From positions 1 to 64,000 of the forward strand of contig JAXCGZ010005715.1 in NCBI GenBank assembly GCA_037179515.1: a DNA stretch of 64,000 bases, given 5' to 3'. The DNA comes from Halocaridina rubra. Taxonomy: Eukaryota > Arthropoda > Malacostraca > Decapoda > Atyidae. Of the stretch, positions 1 through 15,700 are shown in pieces. The number at the start of each line of letters is the position of its first letter. Within the stretch, counting starts at the first letter, position 1. The position numbers and the translations under genes were made by a program. The notes under the pieces were generated by a model, which saw only the letters and a list, made by a program, of their open reading frames with translations, had not been told where the DNA came from and ran no database searches.

Positions 1-2938
<2,938 letters not shown>

Positions 2939-4514
2939 CAAGTCAGTATTTACAGTAGAAAATACCCCACCCCCTCAGATTGCAGAGATAGAATTTCAAG
3001 GGCCGGTATTAGAGAACATCAACCTTTCAGCCACAGAGGAATGCAAAGCGCTGATGGACTTAGATGTTCATAAAGCTACAGGTTCTGATGACATATCCCC
3101 TCATGTGCTTAAAAAATGCTCAAACTCAATATCATTGGCACTAAGTATCATATTTAACAAGTCACTGGAGTCAGGGGAGATTCCAAGATGCTGGAAACAA
3201 GCAAATGTGATACCTATCTTCCAAAAGGGAAGGAGGGATACGACTCTGAACTATAGACCAGTTTCCTTGACCAGCATAGTTTACAAAGTTATGGAGAAAC
3301 TACTAAGGAAACATATCTCTCTTCACTTGGAATCCTTCAACATTTTGTCAGTGAGGCAACATGGCTTCAGAGAAGGTAGATCAACAGTAACAAGCTTATT
3401 ATAATTCTATGATGAGGTAAGCCGAATCTTACAGGAAAGAGAGGGTTAGGCAGATTGCATATTCCTAGATTTCCAGAAAGCGTTTGACACTGTTCCACAT
3501 GGGAGACTTAGAATAGGTGGAAATGTTTTGGAATGTATAAAAACTTACTTAGAAGGAAGGGAACAGAGGGTTAGAGTAAGACACTCATTGTCTGACTGGA
3601 AAAGAGTTAGTAGTGGAGTTCCATAGCGTTCAGTTTTAGACCTACCAGAGTGTGAAAATTCATTCATAAATATGTTTGCAGATGATGCAAAGATTGTGAA
3701 GAAAGTAGACAACGAGAACAATGATAGAGAACTTCAGGAGGATCTAAATAATCTGCATGAGTGGTCAGAAAAGTGGCTAATGAAATTCAATACTTCAAAA
3801 TGTAAGGTAATGAGAATGGGTACAAGTGCAGGAAGGCCCAAGCTTGACTACTCGGTGGCTGGAGTACAACTTCAAGAGACAGAAAATGAGAGAGATCTAG
3901 GAGTAAACATACTGGCAGATTTGTCTCCAGACACATATAAATGGCATAGTAAGGGCAACATATGCATTCTTATCAAATGTAAAGTAGTCTTCAGGCACAT
4001 GGACAAGGAAATGTTCAGAAATATTTATGTAGCATATGTGAGGCCAAAACTCGAATATGCAGCCCCCTTTTGGAATCCGCACTTGAAAAAGCACATAGGT
4101 AAGCTTGAAAAAGTTCAAAGACATGCCACGAAACTGGTGCCAGAAATACGCAATCTCATTTATGATGAGAGGTTGGGGGAATTAGACTTACCATCACTCG
4201 AAGCTAGAAGAGTGAGGGGGGATATGGTGACAGTCTTTAAATTCCTTCATGGTTATGATAGAGTGGATAGGGATCGATATTTTGATATGGCTGGCTCTAG
4301 AACTAGAGGTCATAGTTTGAAGCTTCGTAAGAAAATTTGCAGGATGTAAGGAAATACTTTTTCAGTGTAAGAGTAGTTGATAACTGGAATCCTCTAAGCG
4401 AGGAGGTAGTTAATGCTATCTCAATCAAAGTATCACTAAGTAGAAAATGAAACCGATCACGAGACGGGAAGATACGAACTTTGGGATCTTTCCCGTAAAC
4501 ACAATTAGGTAATC
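2939..4514 (+). pseudogene. LINE copy A, 5'-truncated, degenerate reverse transcriptase (CR1/L2/Jockey-type)
   Basis: A plus-strand non-LTR retrotransposon fragment. It begins inside ORF2 upstream of the reverse transcriptase domain and runs to the family's 3' tail (acacaattaggtaatc). Visible pieces are DLDVHKATGSDDISPHVLKK, the RPVSLTSIVYKVMEKLLRKH palm-entry region, FLDFQKAFDTVPHG (interrupted) and the catalytic MFADDAKIV motif at about 3672. The C-terminal YVRPKLEYAAPFWNP block follows. Compared with copies C and D it has in-frame stops near 3404, 3450 and 3625. Two short deletions remove the PQGSVLGPLLF motif and the LIRKLQAMAR segment. A premature end follows LRKKICRM. It is dead. It belongs to the first of two tandem segmental copies and pairs with copy B. 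Confidence 0.9.
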
Positions 4515-4516
4515 AC

Positions 4517-5332
4517 AACTACTTTCTCACACAAAACTTTATCTTTTATTTCCAACCCTCTATTTTTCATAACTCCCTTCAATGCACCCAACACTTTACA
4601 TCCTTCATTCATTCTGTGACACACATCTGCTTCCACTCCACCATTTGCAGATATAACCGAGCCTAAATATTTAAACTGATCAACTTCCTCACTGTCTCTC
4701 CATTCAACATAACATTCAATCCAGCACCATCCTCATTTCTTGTACACTTCATTACCTTACTCTTTCCCACATTCACTCACAACTTCCTTCTCTCACACAT
4801 CATACCAAATTCTGACACTAACTGACACAGCTTCTCCTCTGAATCTGCCACCACCACAGTATCATCTGCAAACAGCAACTGATTCCGCTTCCACTCGTTA
4901 TCATCCCCTTCTACCATTCTCAAACCTCGACCACAAATTGAACAGCCATGGCGACATCACACATCCCTGTCTTAATCTCACACTCACTGGAAACCGCTCA
5001 CTCACTTCATTCCCTACCCTAACACAAGCTTCTACTGCCCTCATACAAACTCTTCACTGAATGCAACAGTTTACATTAATTCCATATAACCCAAGCACAT
5101 ATGCTTTCTCCATATCCAAGAATGCAAAATGCACATCCTTACCCTTTGCTAAATATCTCTTACATAACTGCCTAGCAATAAAAATCTGATCTATACAACC
5201 TCTACCTCTCCTAAAGCCACTATGCACTTCGGCAATCACATTTTCTGTCTTATCCCTAATCCTATTAATCAGTATCCTACCATACACTCTATCTACTACA
5301 TTCAACAAACTTATACCCCTAAAATTACTGCA
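4517..5332 (-). pseudogene. RTE-type LINE reverse transcriptase fragment (first copy)
   Basis: Read on the minus strand, this encodes an RTE-clade reverse transcriptase in pieces. LLNVVDRVYGRILINRIR and SGFRRGRGCIDQIF are followed by FAFLDMEKAY, then VMSPWLFNL, then the catalytic FADDTVVVADSEEKL. Stops and frame breaks separate the blocks, and the piece between MEKAY and the next motif is abnormal. It abuts the 3' tail of LINE copy A directly. Its partner at 20976-21801 retains about 60 bp (around 21365-21420) that is missing here. In turn this copy keeps bases near 4860 that are missing there, so the two have diverged separately since duplication. Confidence 0.85.
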
Positions 5333-5781
5333 TTCATATGATGTTGCATGACTGAAGTCTTGCTGAAGTCACATGAAAGCCTGCTGAAGCCAGGATCTGA
5401 AACTCTAACAAGTCCTGAAGAGAAACATGTGAGGCTGGAGATCAAGGGTGAAATTGAATACTCTCCCAATTGTTTTTCTGGGTACGGTCAATGTTTTTAG
5501 GTGTAAGCGAGATATATGGCTGGATCCATGGGACTTAGCATCTGGCGTCAAGTGCCTCAAGCCCAAAACCACAAGAAACACAAGCATTTTGACCATACAT
5601 GCTCTGGAGAGATAACCAATAGCCACAGGCTGATTTAGAACTCTTCTGTTCAATAGGCCTGCTGAAATAGCCCCTCCCCCAAGAGAAGGGACTCCTCATT
5701 GAACCTGAAGTGTATTGGCAGAACTGGATTTCGCAACACGCCCTGCCCTTTGGGTACTTCAAGAATACCCGAGGCAGTCAG
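5333..5781. other. Unassigned GC-richer segment, duplicated
   Basis: About 450 bp of ordinary composition between the RTE fragment and the AT-rich array. Both strands have short open frames (for example minus 5535-5762, 75 codons) but I recognise no domain in either. It is repeated almost unchanged at 21802-22259. It could be part of the RTE insertion, an unrelated transposon fragment, or captured host sequence. No terminal inverted repeats were found by eye. Confidence 0.6.
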
Positions 5782-6628
5782 AAATTTCTTAGCCATTAGA
5801 AATAAAAATAACATTAATGATGAAAATAGTAATGCAATTACTTCAACACCTATACTCTAAGCAATTGTATTCTTCACAGAAATAGCAATATTATTGACTA
5901 AGATTAATAATAAATACGAGAAATCAAATAATACCTCTCTAAAAACTAGAAATAAGAATAATATTAATAATGGAAAAATATCAATAATAATATCAACTCT
6001 ACTAGTAACTACAAAACATTAAAGTAAATAGAGCAGTACTAACAAATATCCTTTAATTATCAGCAGTGAATGAAAGATAAAATTGAAGGTAGCAATAGTA
6101 CACTAACGACCAAAATAGGAATAGAACAACAACAGGGAAAAAATAAAGACTAAAAATGCAATAATAACGAAATTGTACCTATTTCACCAAAACTCCAACA
6201 TTAAAAGCAACTGCATTCATATTAGCATAGAAACAATAATAACTAATATTAGTAGGCAGTATGGTAACTCAAACGAAAATAGTAAGAGAAAAATCAGAAA
6301 TAACAAAATAGTATTAAAAATTTAAAAAAATTAAGTAATGACAGTAATATTACAAATAATGATCAAAATAACAATAAAAACAAGAATTGTACATATAAAA
6401 ACCAAAGTTATAATAAAAACAAAATTGCAACAACAATAGCTGCAACACAAATAATTAAAGAAATTGCATTCTTTACAGAAATATTAAAATAAACTACAAA
6501 ATTATACTACATAGGGTAATTTAAGCAAAACCTTTTTAGTCATGCAAAACAAGAAGATTGGTAATGCTGAAAAAATAACTTACCAACTAAAACAGCAATC
6601 TTGATAAAAAAAAATTAATGTTATTATT

Positions 6629-6708
6629 AATAACACTATTTTCATCAATATTGCTATAATTAATGTTATTATTAATTATAACAATATTGATGAAAATGGT
6701 GTTATTAT
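6629..6708. repeat. Imperfect 80-bp palindrome
   Basis: Long inverted repeat with a six-base spacer (gttatt). It is the counterpart of the near-perfect hairpin at 23089-23168, but in this copy the arms carry mismatches (tattttcatc against gatgaaaatgg, and ataacaata against attgctata). Confidence 0.8.
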
Positions 6709-9416
6709 GAAAATTATTAGAAATACTTATAAAAATAGCATAACTAAAAAAATAGCAATAGTAACGACAAAAATAACAATAAAAACAAGAAGGATAACAA
6801 TAAAGAAGAAAGTTGTAATGATAGCAAAAATGAATCTAACATCATTAATGGAAGCAATTCCATTTTTTACGGAAATAGTAAATATATCTACTAAAATTAT
6901 AAATTTATTTTAACATTACCTACGAAATTTAGTAATACATAGGAGAATTCAAGCATACACACTTTAGCCTTTAGAAATAAGCATTATGTTAATAATGTAA
7001 AAATCATTTTAACAAGTAAAAGTAGCAATATTGATCAAAAGAGCAATGAAAAACCAAAAAAAAACAATTGCGTGCAAAATTGTAATAATTACGGTATCAT
7101 TAGGATAAAAATAGTAATAATATCAATAAAGTTTTAATAATATAAAATATTACTTCAACACCTATACTCTAAGCAATTGTATTCTTCACAGAAATAGCAA
7201 TATTATTGACTAAGATTAATAATAAATAAGAGAAATCAAATAATACTTCTCTAAAAACTAGAAATAAGAATAATATTATTAATGAAAAGAATCATTTATA
7301 ACTGTAAGTAGAAATACTGATAAAAATCAATAATAAAATCAATAGTAATAATTATGTGCAAAATTGCAATAATATATGAAAAATATTAGTAATTCCCACA
7401 GTACTAAGAAAAATGTCTAGTGATGCGAGGATAACATCAATAATTGCAAAAATAAAAATAATAATAATTGCAAAAAGGCCCATTAAAACTAAGAAATAAG
7501 AATAATAACGCAAGTAGTAATAAAAAAGACCAGAATAGCAATAATTTTAGAAAAGTAATAATAATGGAAAAAGTTCAATAAAAATATCAATTGTTTAGTG
7601 GTAATCAAAATAATGCAATAGCAACTAGAACAACCATGATAGAAAAAGAACAACAATAGTAACAATAAAAAAACATGTAATACTAACAAAATTGTAGCTA
7701 TTTGGCTAAAACACCAATGAAAAATTGCATTCATATTAACAATAGTAACAAAAAATACTAGTATCAGTAATAAGAATGGCTATTCTAACAAAAATAATCT
7801 AAAAATCATAAATAATAAAATAGTGATGAAAAATATACATTATCAGTAAAACAGGAATCTTAACAATAATGAGAAAATAGTAATGCAAACAAGAATTTTA
7901 GAAATAAAGACCAAAGTTATAATAACAAAATAGCAACAAAAATAATTCCTGCACCAATAATTAAAGCTATTTCATTCTTTAATGAAATATTATTATTTAC
8001 AATGAATAATTGTAATAAGAATAAGACAAATGATGAAAAAATCACGCACACCTGCAAAAACAGCAATACTGATAAAAGAAAAACAACAGCAATAAAACCA
8101 ATAATAAATAAATGAGCAAAATAAAAATAAAAATACTAACTGTAACAATAATGATAAAAATAGTAATAATATCAACATTATAAAACAAGAACAGTAACTA
8201 TAAAGAAGAAAGTTGTAATGATAACAAAAATGACTCCAATATCAATAATGAAAGCAATTGCATTTTTTACAGAAATAGTAAAAATATCTACTAAAATTGT
8301 ATATAAATATTAACATTACCTACGAAAAATAGTAATACATAGGTGAATTCAAACTTAAGCCTTTAGATATAATCATAATGTTAATGACGTAAGAATCACT
8401 TATATAATCAAAAGATACAATACTGATAAAAAAAGCAATAAAAAAACAATACTAACAATTATGAGATGAATTGTGATAATAATACTAATGGTATCAATAA
8501 TGATAAAAATAGTAATTATGTCAATAAAGTTGTAATAAAAATAAAAATTACTTGAACACCAATAATCATAGCAATTGCATTCCTTGAAGAAATAGCAACA
8601 TTAAAGACTAATATAGATGGGAATGAAAAAAACTCTCTAACCTCTAGAAAAAAATAAGAATATTAATGATGAAAAATTAATTTATTACAACAAAAGTAGC
8701 AATGCTGATTAAAGAGCAAAAATAAAACGAAAAGTAATAATTATGTGCTAAATTGCAATAATAAATTAAAAATAATATTTATTCCCATAATAAAAAATAT
8801 ATCTGCAGTTCTGACAAAAGTCAATTGATGCGAGAAAAATATTAATTATAATAGAAATTAAACAGGAAAGTAAGTAATACTGATTGAAAAAGCAATAATA
8901 CAACCAATAACTGCAGAAAAATTGAAAAAAATAGTAATTACCAAAATATAAAATCAATAATAACAAAAACTGTGAAAAAAAGGCCTGTGAATATTAAGAC
9001 CAAATTAGAATAATAACACAAGTATAAATTGCCATACTTATTGTTAATGTAAGTAGTTAGAATTACAATTGCTAATATGAAAGTTGTTGCTCTTAGTATA
9101 TTTTTTTAAATATTTATAATTTTCTTATTATTTCAATTATCATTTTTTATTACTAATTTTGTTCTTTTGTTAATTCTATCGTTTTTATTTTACTAGCAAC
9201 TATAATGCATAATAGTAAATAGAGAACTACAAACAAAAATCTTTTGATTATCAGAAATAACAGAATAATAAAAGAAATATTGAAGGTAGTAATAATTACA
9301 ATAAAGACCAAAATAAAGAAAAAAATTGCAATAATAACAAAATTGCTACTATTTCACCAAAAATTCCAACATTAAAAGCAATTGCATTCATAGTATAGTA
9401 ACAATAATAACCAATA

Positions 9417-9603
9417 TTAATACACAGTATGAGTAGTCTCCGTGGCAAAATGGTAGCAACTGCGACTGAGGTTAGTAATGGCATACACTCAGGGTAACGA
9501 TTACATCTGCCAAAACAAGTCCTTCGTAAGAAGGCAACCGTCCAAGCACTTAGTATAATGGGGAGTTCGTGACGTAAAACCGAATCCATTAATACACAGT
9601 ATG
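9417..9603 (+). mobile_element. tRNA-derived SINE with internal deletion, flanked by 16-bp target duplication
   Basis: The body (9433-9587) is flanked on both sides by attaatacacagtatg, a 16-bp target-site duplication. The head, ccgtggcaaaatggtag, resembles an RNA polymerase III A box. The B box is missing. The copy at 25952-26179 has an extra 41 bp containing gggttcgctcc, and the deletion here lies between short gact repeats. The insertion is therefore shared by both segmental copies and the deletion came later. Confidence 0.85.
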
Positions 9604-12600
9604 GAAATTCAAATGAAAATAATTTAAAAATTATAAATAACAAAATAGTACTGAAAATTAAAAAGTATAAGTAATACCAGTATTATTATGACCAAAATAG
9701 CAATAAAGACAAGAATTGTACATATAAAGACCAAAGCTGTAAATAATAACATAACAACAAAATAATTGCAACGCCAATAATCAAAGCAATGGCTTCTTTA
9801 CAGAAATAACATTATTTACAAATATTTACTCTTCTAGATTAGAATATTGTTAATGATGAAACAGCATAAGCAGCAACCCTGCTAAAAACAAAAAAAAAGC
9901 AATAATAAAACCAATAGTATAAAAAATGAGCAAATTTGTAATAATGATACTAATTATAGCAATATTGTTATAAATAATAAAAATATCAACAATAATAGAA
10001 ATAATGAGAAAATAGCATAAATAACAGGATTAGCAACAATAACGACAAAAATAATAAAAACAAGAATAGTTGTGATGATAGCAAAAATTAATCCAATATC
10101 AATAATCAAAGCAATTGCATTTTTATAGAAATACTAAAAATATCTACTAAATTAAAAATAAATATAAAAAACATAACTATTAATATATAGGAGATTTCAG
10201 GCAAACACTCTTTAGCCTTTAGATATAAGCATTATGTTAATTATGTAAAAAATCATTTATGCAACCAAATGCAGCAATAATGATAAAAAAAACAATTACA
10301 AATAAATGTACAAGTCTGAGAAAAATTGTAATAATAACATTAACTGTATCAATAATGATAAAAAACAGTAATAATATCAATAAAGTTTTAATAATAACAA
10401 TAATTACCCCGTCACCAAAAATCAAAGCATTTGCATTCTTTACAGAAATAGTAACATTAATAACCAAATTTGATAAAAAAAATAGGGGAATTCAAACAAA
10501 ATCTCACTAGCAACTATATATAAAAATAATATTAATGATGATAAAAATAATTTGTAACCAGAAAAGTAGCAATACTGATTAAAGAGCAGTAATAAAACCA
10601 AAAGTAATGATTATGTGCAAAATTGCAATAATAGATGAAAATAATAGTAATATACATATCAAATATATATTCAGTAGTGACAAAAAAGTCAAATGATGCG
10701 AAGTAAGCATAAATAATAACAGACAAAAAAATTTGAAAATGGGGACCTTTAATATTATGAGGAAATTAGAATAATATCACAAGTAGTAATAAAAAAAAAC
10801 AAAATTAGCAATAATTTTAGAAAAGTAAAAATAATTGAAAAATGTCAATAATAATATCAACTGTACCAGTAACCATTATGCTTAGTGGTAAACAGAGCAA
10901 TACTAAGAAATATCTTTTAATTATAAACAATGATGGAATAATGAAATAACCATTAAAAGTACAAACAATAATAGCATCAATAACAAGCAAAATAGCAATA
11001 GAACAACAATAGTAGCAATAAAGACGGTTGTAATAATATTTTTTTTTAACAATTTGACCAAAAAACCAATGTTATTAGAAATCGCATGCATCTTAGAAAT
11101 AGTAACAATAACTACTAGTATTTGTAATAATAATGGCAATTCTAAGGAAAATATTTTAAAAATTATAAATAACAAAATAAAAATAAAAATGCAAAATATC
11201 AGTAATACCAGCAATATTAACAATAATAAAAAAAAATTCAATGAAAAAAAAATTAATAATAAAGATTAAAATAACTACAACACCAAACACCAAATAATTA
11301 AAGCTAACAAATTCATTATAGAAATATTAAAATTAACTACGAAAATGAGTTATACATATGAGAATTTAAGCAAAAATTCTTTAGTCATTAGGAATAACAA
11401 TAATTGTCTGAATACAATAAAACCAATAGTAACACTTATGAACAAAATTATAATAACAACACTAACTGTAAAAATAATAATAAAAAGGTAATAATATCAA
11501 TTTTATTAACATAACAAATATAGCTTTAAAAACTAAAATTAACAATAACGGATAAATTAGGAGTATAATAACAATAATGAAAATAAAGAATGAAATTGCA
11601 TTAATAAAATTTTAACTATTTCACCAAAGCACAAATATTAAGAGGATTTGCACTCAAATTAGCGATAGCTACTAATATTTTTAAAAATATTGGTAATTTA
11701 ATATATTTCTTAAATCATTAATAACAAAATAATTAAAATAAAAAAAGTATCAGTAATACCTGCAATGTTAACAATAATGATCAAAATCGTGAGAAAAAAA
11801 ACAAGAATTGCAACTATAAAGACCAAAGTTATAATAATAACTAAATGACAACAAAAATAACTGCAATACCAGTAATCAAACCAATTACATTCCTTACAGT
11901 AATATTAATGCTAACTACGAAATATAGTAATACATAGTGAAATTCAAGCAAACTCTCTGTAGCCATTAGAAATAAGAAACTGTACCAGCACCCATTATGC
12001 TTAGTGTAAAATAGAGCAATACTAACAAAAAATTGTTAATTATCAGCGATTACATAATAATGAAAGAACCATAAAAGGTAGCAATATTAACAATAACAAC
12101 CAAAATAACAATAGAACAATAATAGTAGCAATAAAGACGAAATTGTAATAATAAAAAACTTGTAACTAATTGACCAAAACACCACTGCATAGTAATAATA
12201 ATAATAACTACTAGAATTAGTAATGAAAACAATTTAAAAACATACATAACAAATATAGCAATGAATATGTAAATTATCAGTAATACCAACAATATTAACA
12301 ATAATGATAAAGTAACAATGAAAACCAGAATTTTAACAATAAAGATCAAAGTTGTAATAATAACCTATTAACAACAAAAATAACTGCAACACATCAACTA
12401 CAAAAGTTTAGGCATTAAGATTAAGAATAATGTTAATGATGGAAAAAACATACCAGAAAATGCTGCAATACTGATCGAAAAAGCAACAATAAAACCAATA
12501 GTAACAATTATGAGCAAAATTGTAATAATAACATTAATTGTAACAATAATGAGAAAAAATAGTAATAACATCAACATTATTAGCATAAAGAAAAATAGCA

Positions 12601-12716
12601 ATAATATAAGCAATAATAACAATAACAACCAAAATAGCTATACAAACAAGAATAAAGAAATGACCAACAGCAATTATCAAAGCAATTGTATTCTTTAAAA
12701 AAAGAGTAACATTAAA

Positions 12717-15700
12717 TTATTATTCTATAATTTCTGTAAAGAATGCAATAGCTTTGTTTATTGGCATTGTATTTATTTTTCTTATTATTTTGATTAGTAA
12801 TATTATTTATATTTTGCTCGAAATTCTTACCATTGGTTTTGTTATTGCTTTCTTTATCAGTATTGCTACTTTTGATGGTGTACGTGATTATCACATCATC
12901 AACATTATTTTTATTTGTAAATTCTGAAAAGTATTTGTCTGACTACCCTTAAGTGCTACTAAATTTCGTAGTTATTGTTGATATATATTTTTACTTTTAG
13001 TAGATAATGTTACTCTTTTTGTAAAGAATGCAATTGCTTTGATAATTGCTGTTGGTCTTTTTATTATTATTACAACTTATTGCTATTTTCCTTTATGCTA
13101 ATATTGCTGATATTATTACTATTTTTTCATTATTTTTACAATTTATGTTATTATTACAATTTTGCTCATAATTGTAACTATTGGTTTTATTAATATTAGT
13201 GCTATTTTTATCATTATTGCTACCATTAGTGTTATAATTTCAATTTTGCTCATAATTTTCACTATTGGTTTTATAAGTGATTTTCATATCAGCAACGTTT
13301 TTCTTATTTTTTAAAGGTTTAAAAACATTTGTATGAATTCCCTTATGTATTACTAAATTTCGTAGTTATTGTAATATAAATTTTTGCTTTTAGTAGATAA
13401 TGTTACTCCTTTTTTAAAGAATGCAATTGCTTTGATAACTGCTGTTTGTCATTTCTTTTTTACTATTACAACTTTTTTCTTTATATTTACTATTCTTGAT
13501 TGTATAGCTATTTTGGATAGTATTGCTATTTTTCTTTATGTTAATAATGTTGATATTATTACTATTTTTTTCATTATTGCCACAATTGTTGTTCTATTGC
13601 TATATTGCTTGTTATTGATACTATTATTACAATTCTGCAGCATTTTTGTAGTTGATGTGTTGCAGTTATTTTTGTTGTGAAACCCTGCCTCTGGGTTGCT
13701 AGAAATAGCAGCCCAGTGCCGGTCCCAAGCCCGGAAAAATGGGGAGGGTTGGCGTCAGGAAGGGCATCCGGCTGTAAAACCCTTTTGCCAAAACCCATGG
13801 ATAGCAGTCGAGTTATTTTTGTTGTTATTTGGATATTATTACAACTTTGATCTTTATTGTTAAAATTCTGGTTTTCATCGTTATTATATCATTATTGCTA
13901 ATATTGTTGGTATTACTGACAATTTACAGTACCAATTTCGTCTTTATTGCTACTATTATTATTCTATTATTTTGGTTGTTATTGTTAATAATGCTACCTT
14001 TAATGGCTCTTTCATTATTCTGTAATCGCTGATAATTAACAGATATTTGTTAGTATTGCTCTATTTTACACTAAGCAGTTGGTATTATAATTGACATTTT
14101 TCAATTATTGAAAGTAACAATAATTGAAAAATGTCAATAATTATTGCTCATTTTGTCTTTGTTATTACTATTTGAATTATTATTCTAATATCTTCTTAAT
14201 ATTCAATGATCCGCCCATATGTCAGTACCGCAGATATTTTGATATTTTGGTAATTATTATTATCTTTTACTTATTTTTGCAATTTTGCATATAATTACTA
14301 CTTTTCGTTGTATTGCTGTTTTCTTGATCAAAGTTACTGCTGCTTATGCTGCTTTTAATTATTTTTCATCATTAATATTATTCTTGCTTCTTGTGGCTAA
14401 AGAATTTATTCTTTTATTCAACAATTTGCTGTTTATTTTAGTAGAGAATATTTTTAATTCTGCATAGGATGCAATTGCTTTGGTTTGTGATGTATAAGTA
14501 ATTTTTTTATTTTTTATAACTTTTTTATATTATTGCAGTTTTTATCATTATTGTTACAATTAGTGTTCATATTGCAGTTTTTCTCTTAACTGAAACTATT
14601 GGTTTCATTTTATTTTTTATCAGAATTCCTACTTTTGCTGGTTTAAATGATTTTTTCCATCATTAACACTCTTCTTATTTCTAATGGCTGCAGAGAGTTT
14701 GCTTGAATTTCACTCTGTATTACCATATTTCGTAGTTAGCATTAATATTACTGCAAGGAATGCAATTCGTTTGATTATTGGAATTGCAACTATTTTTGTT
14801 GTTATCGAGTTATTATTTAAACTTTGGTCTTTATAGTTGCAATTCTTGTATTTTTACCGATTTTGGTCATTTTTGTTAATATTGCAGGTATTACTGATAC
14901 TTTTTTTTCATTTTCATTACTATTTTCTTATTCATGATTTAAAAAAAATATTTTAAATTACCGATATTTTTATTAATATTATTAGCTATTGCTAATTTGT
15001 GTGCAAATGCTCTTAGTATTTGTGGTTTGGTGAAATAAAATTTTATTATTATTGCAATTTTATTCTTTATTTTTGCTATTGTTATTCTACTTCTAATTTG
15101 GTCGCTGTTGTTAATTTTAATGTTTTTAATGCTATATTTTTTATACTAATAAATTGATATTATTACTTTTTTATTACTATTTATTATTATTATTATTATA
15201 ATTTTGTTCATAAGTGTTACTATTGGTTTTATTGTTGTTGTTTTTATCAGTGTTCAAGATATCGCTAGTAAGAAAGAATTTTTCTTCATTAATATTATTG
15301 TTATTCCTAATGGCGAAAGAATTTTCGCTTGAATTCTCATAAGTATTACCTATTTTCGTAGTTCATTTTAATATTTCTATAAAGAATCTATTAGCTTTAA
15401 TTATTGGTGTTGTAGTTATTTTTGTTTTTTATTATTTATTATCACAATTTTGATCTATATTATTATTTTTGTTTTCGTTGAAATTTTGTTATTATTGTTA
15501 ATATTGCTGGTATTACTGATGTTTTACATTTTTATTTCTATTTTGTTATTTTTAATTTTTAAATTATTTTCGTTAGAATTGCCATTCTTATTACTAATAC
15601 TAGTAGTTATTGTTACTATTTCTAAAATGCATGGTCAAATTGTTAAAAAGAAAAAATATTATTACAGTTTCGTCTTTATTGCTACTATTGTTGTTCTATT

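Larger units (their letters stand above)
5782..12716. repeat. A-rich arm of an AT-rich inverted array (first copy)
   Basis: About 6.9 kb made of diverged units. Recurrent landmarks include gcaattgcattctttacaga, actacgaaatttagtaat, cataggggaattcaagc and ttagccattagaaataa. Repeat spacing is irregular. The strand composition flips at about 12716, and the following arm carries the complement of the same landmarks. A SINE at 9417-9603 is embedded in it. No gene is supported, and the Leu/Ile/Phe-rich frames on the minus strand are shadows of composition. Block 9860-10625 is absent from the matching place in the second copy. Confidence 0.85.

Noticed and set aside
4501..4514. ttagg in the LINE tail as an arthropod telomere repeat, suggesting telomere targeting
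   Set aside because: Only a single ttaggt occurs within each tail. Flanks are CA/TA repeats, not TTAGG arrays.
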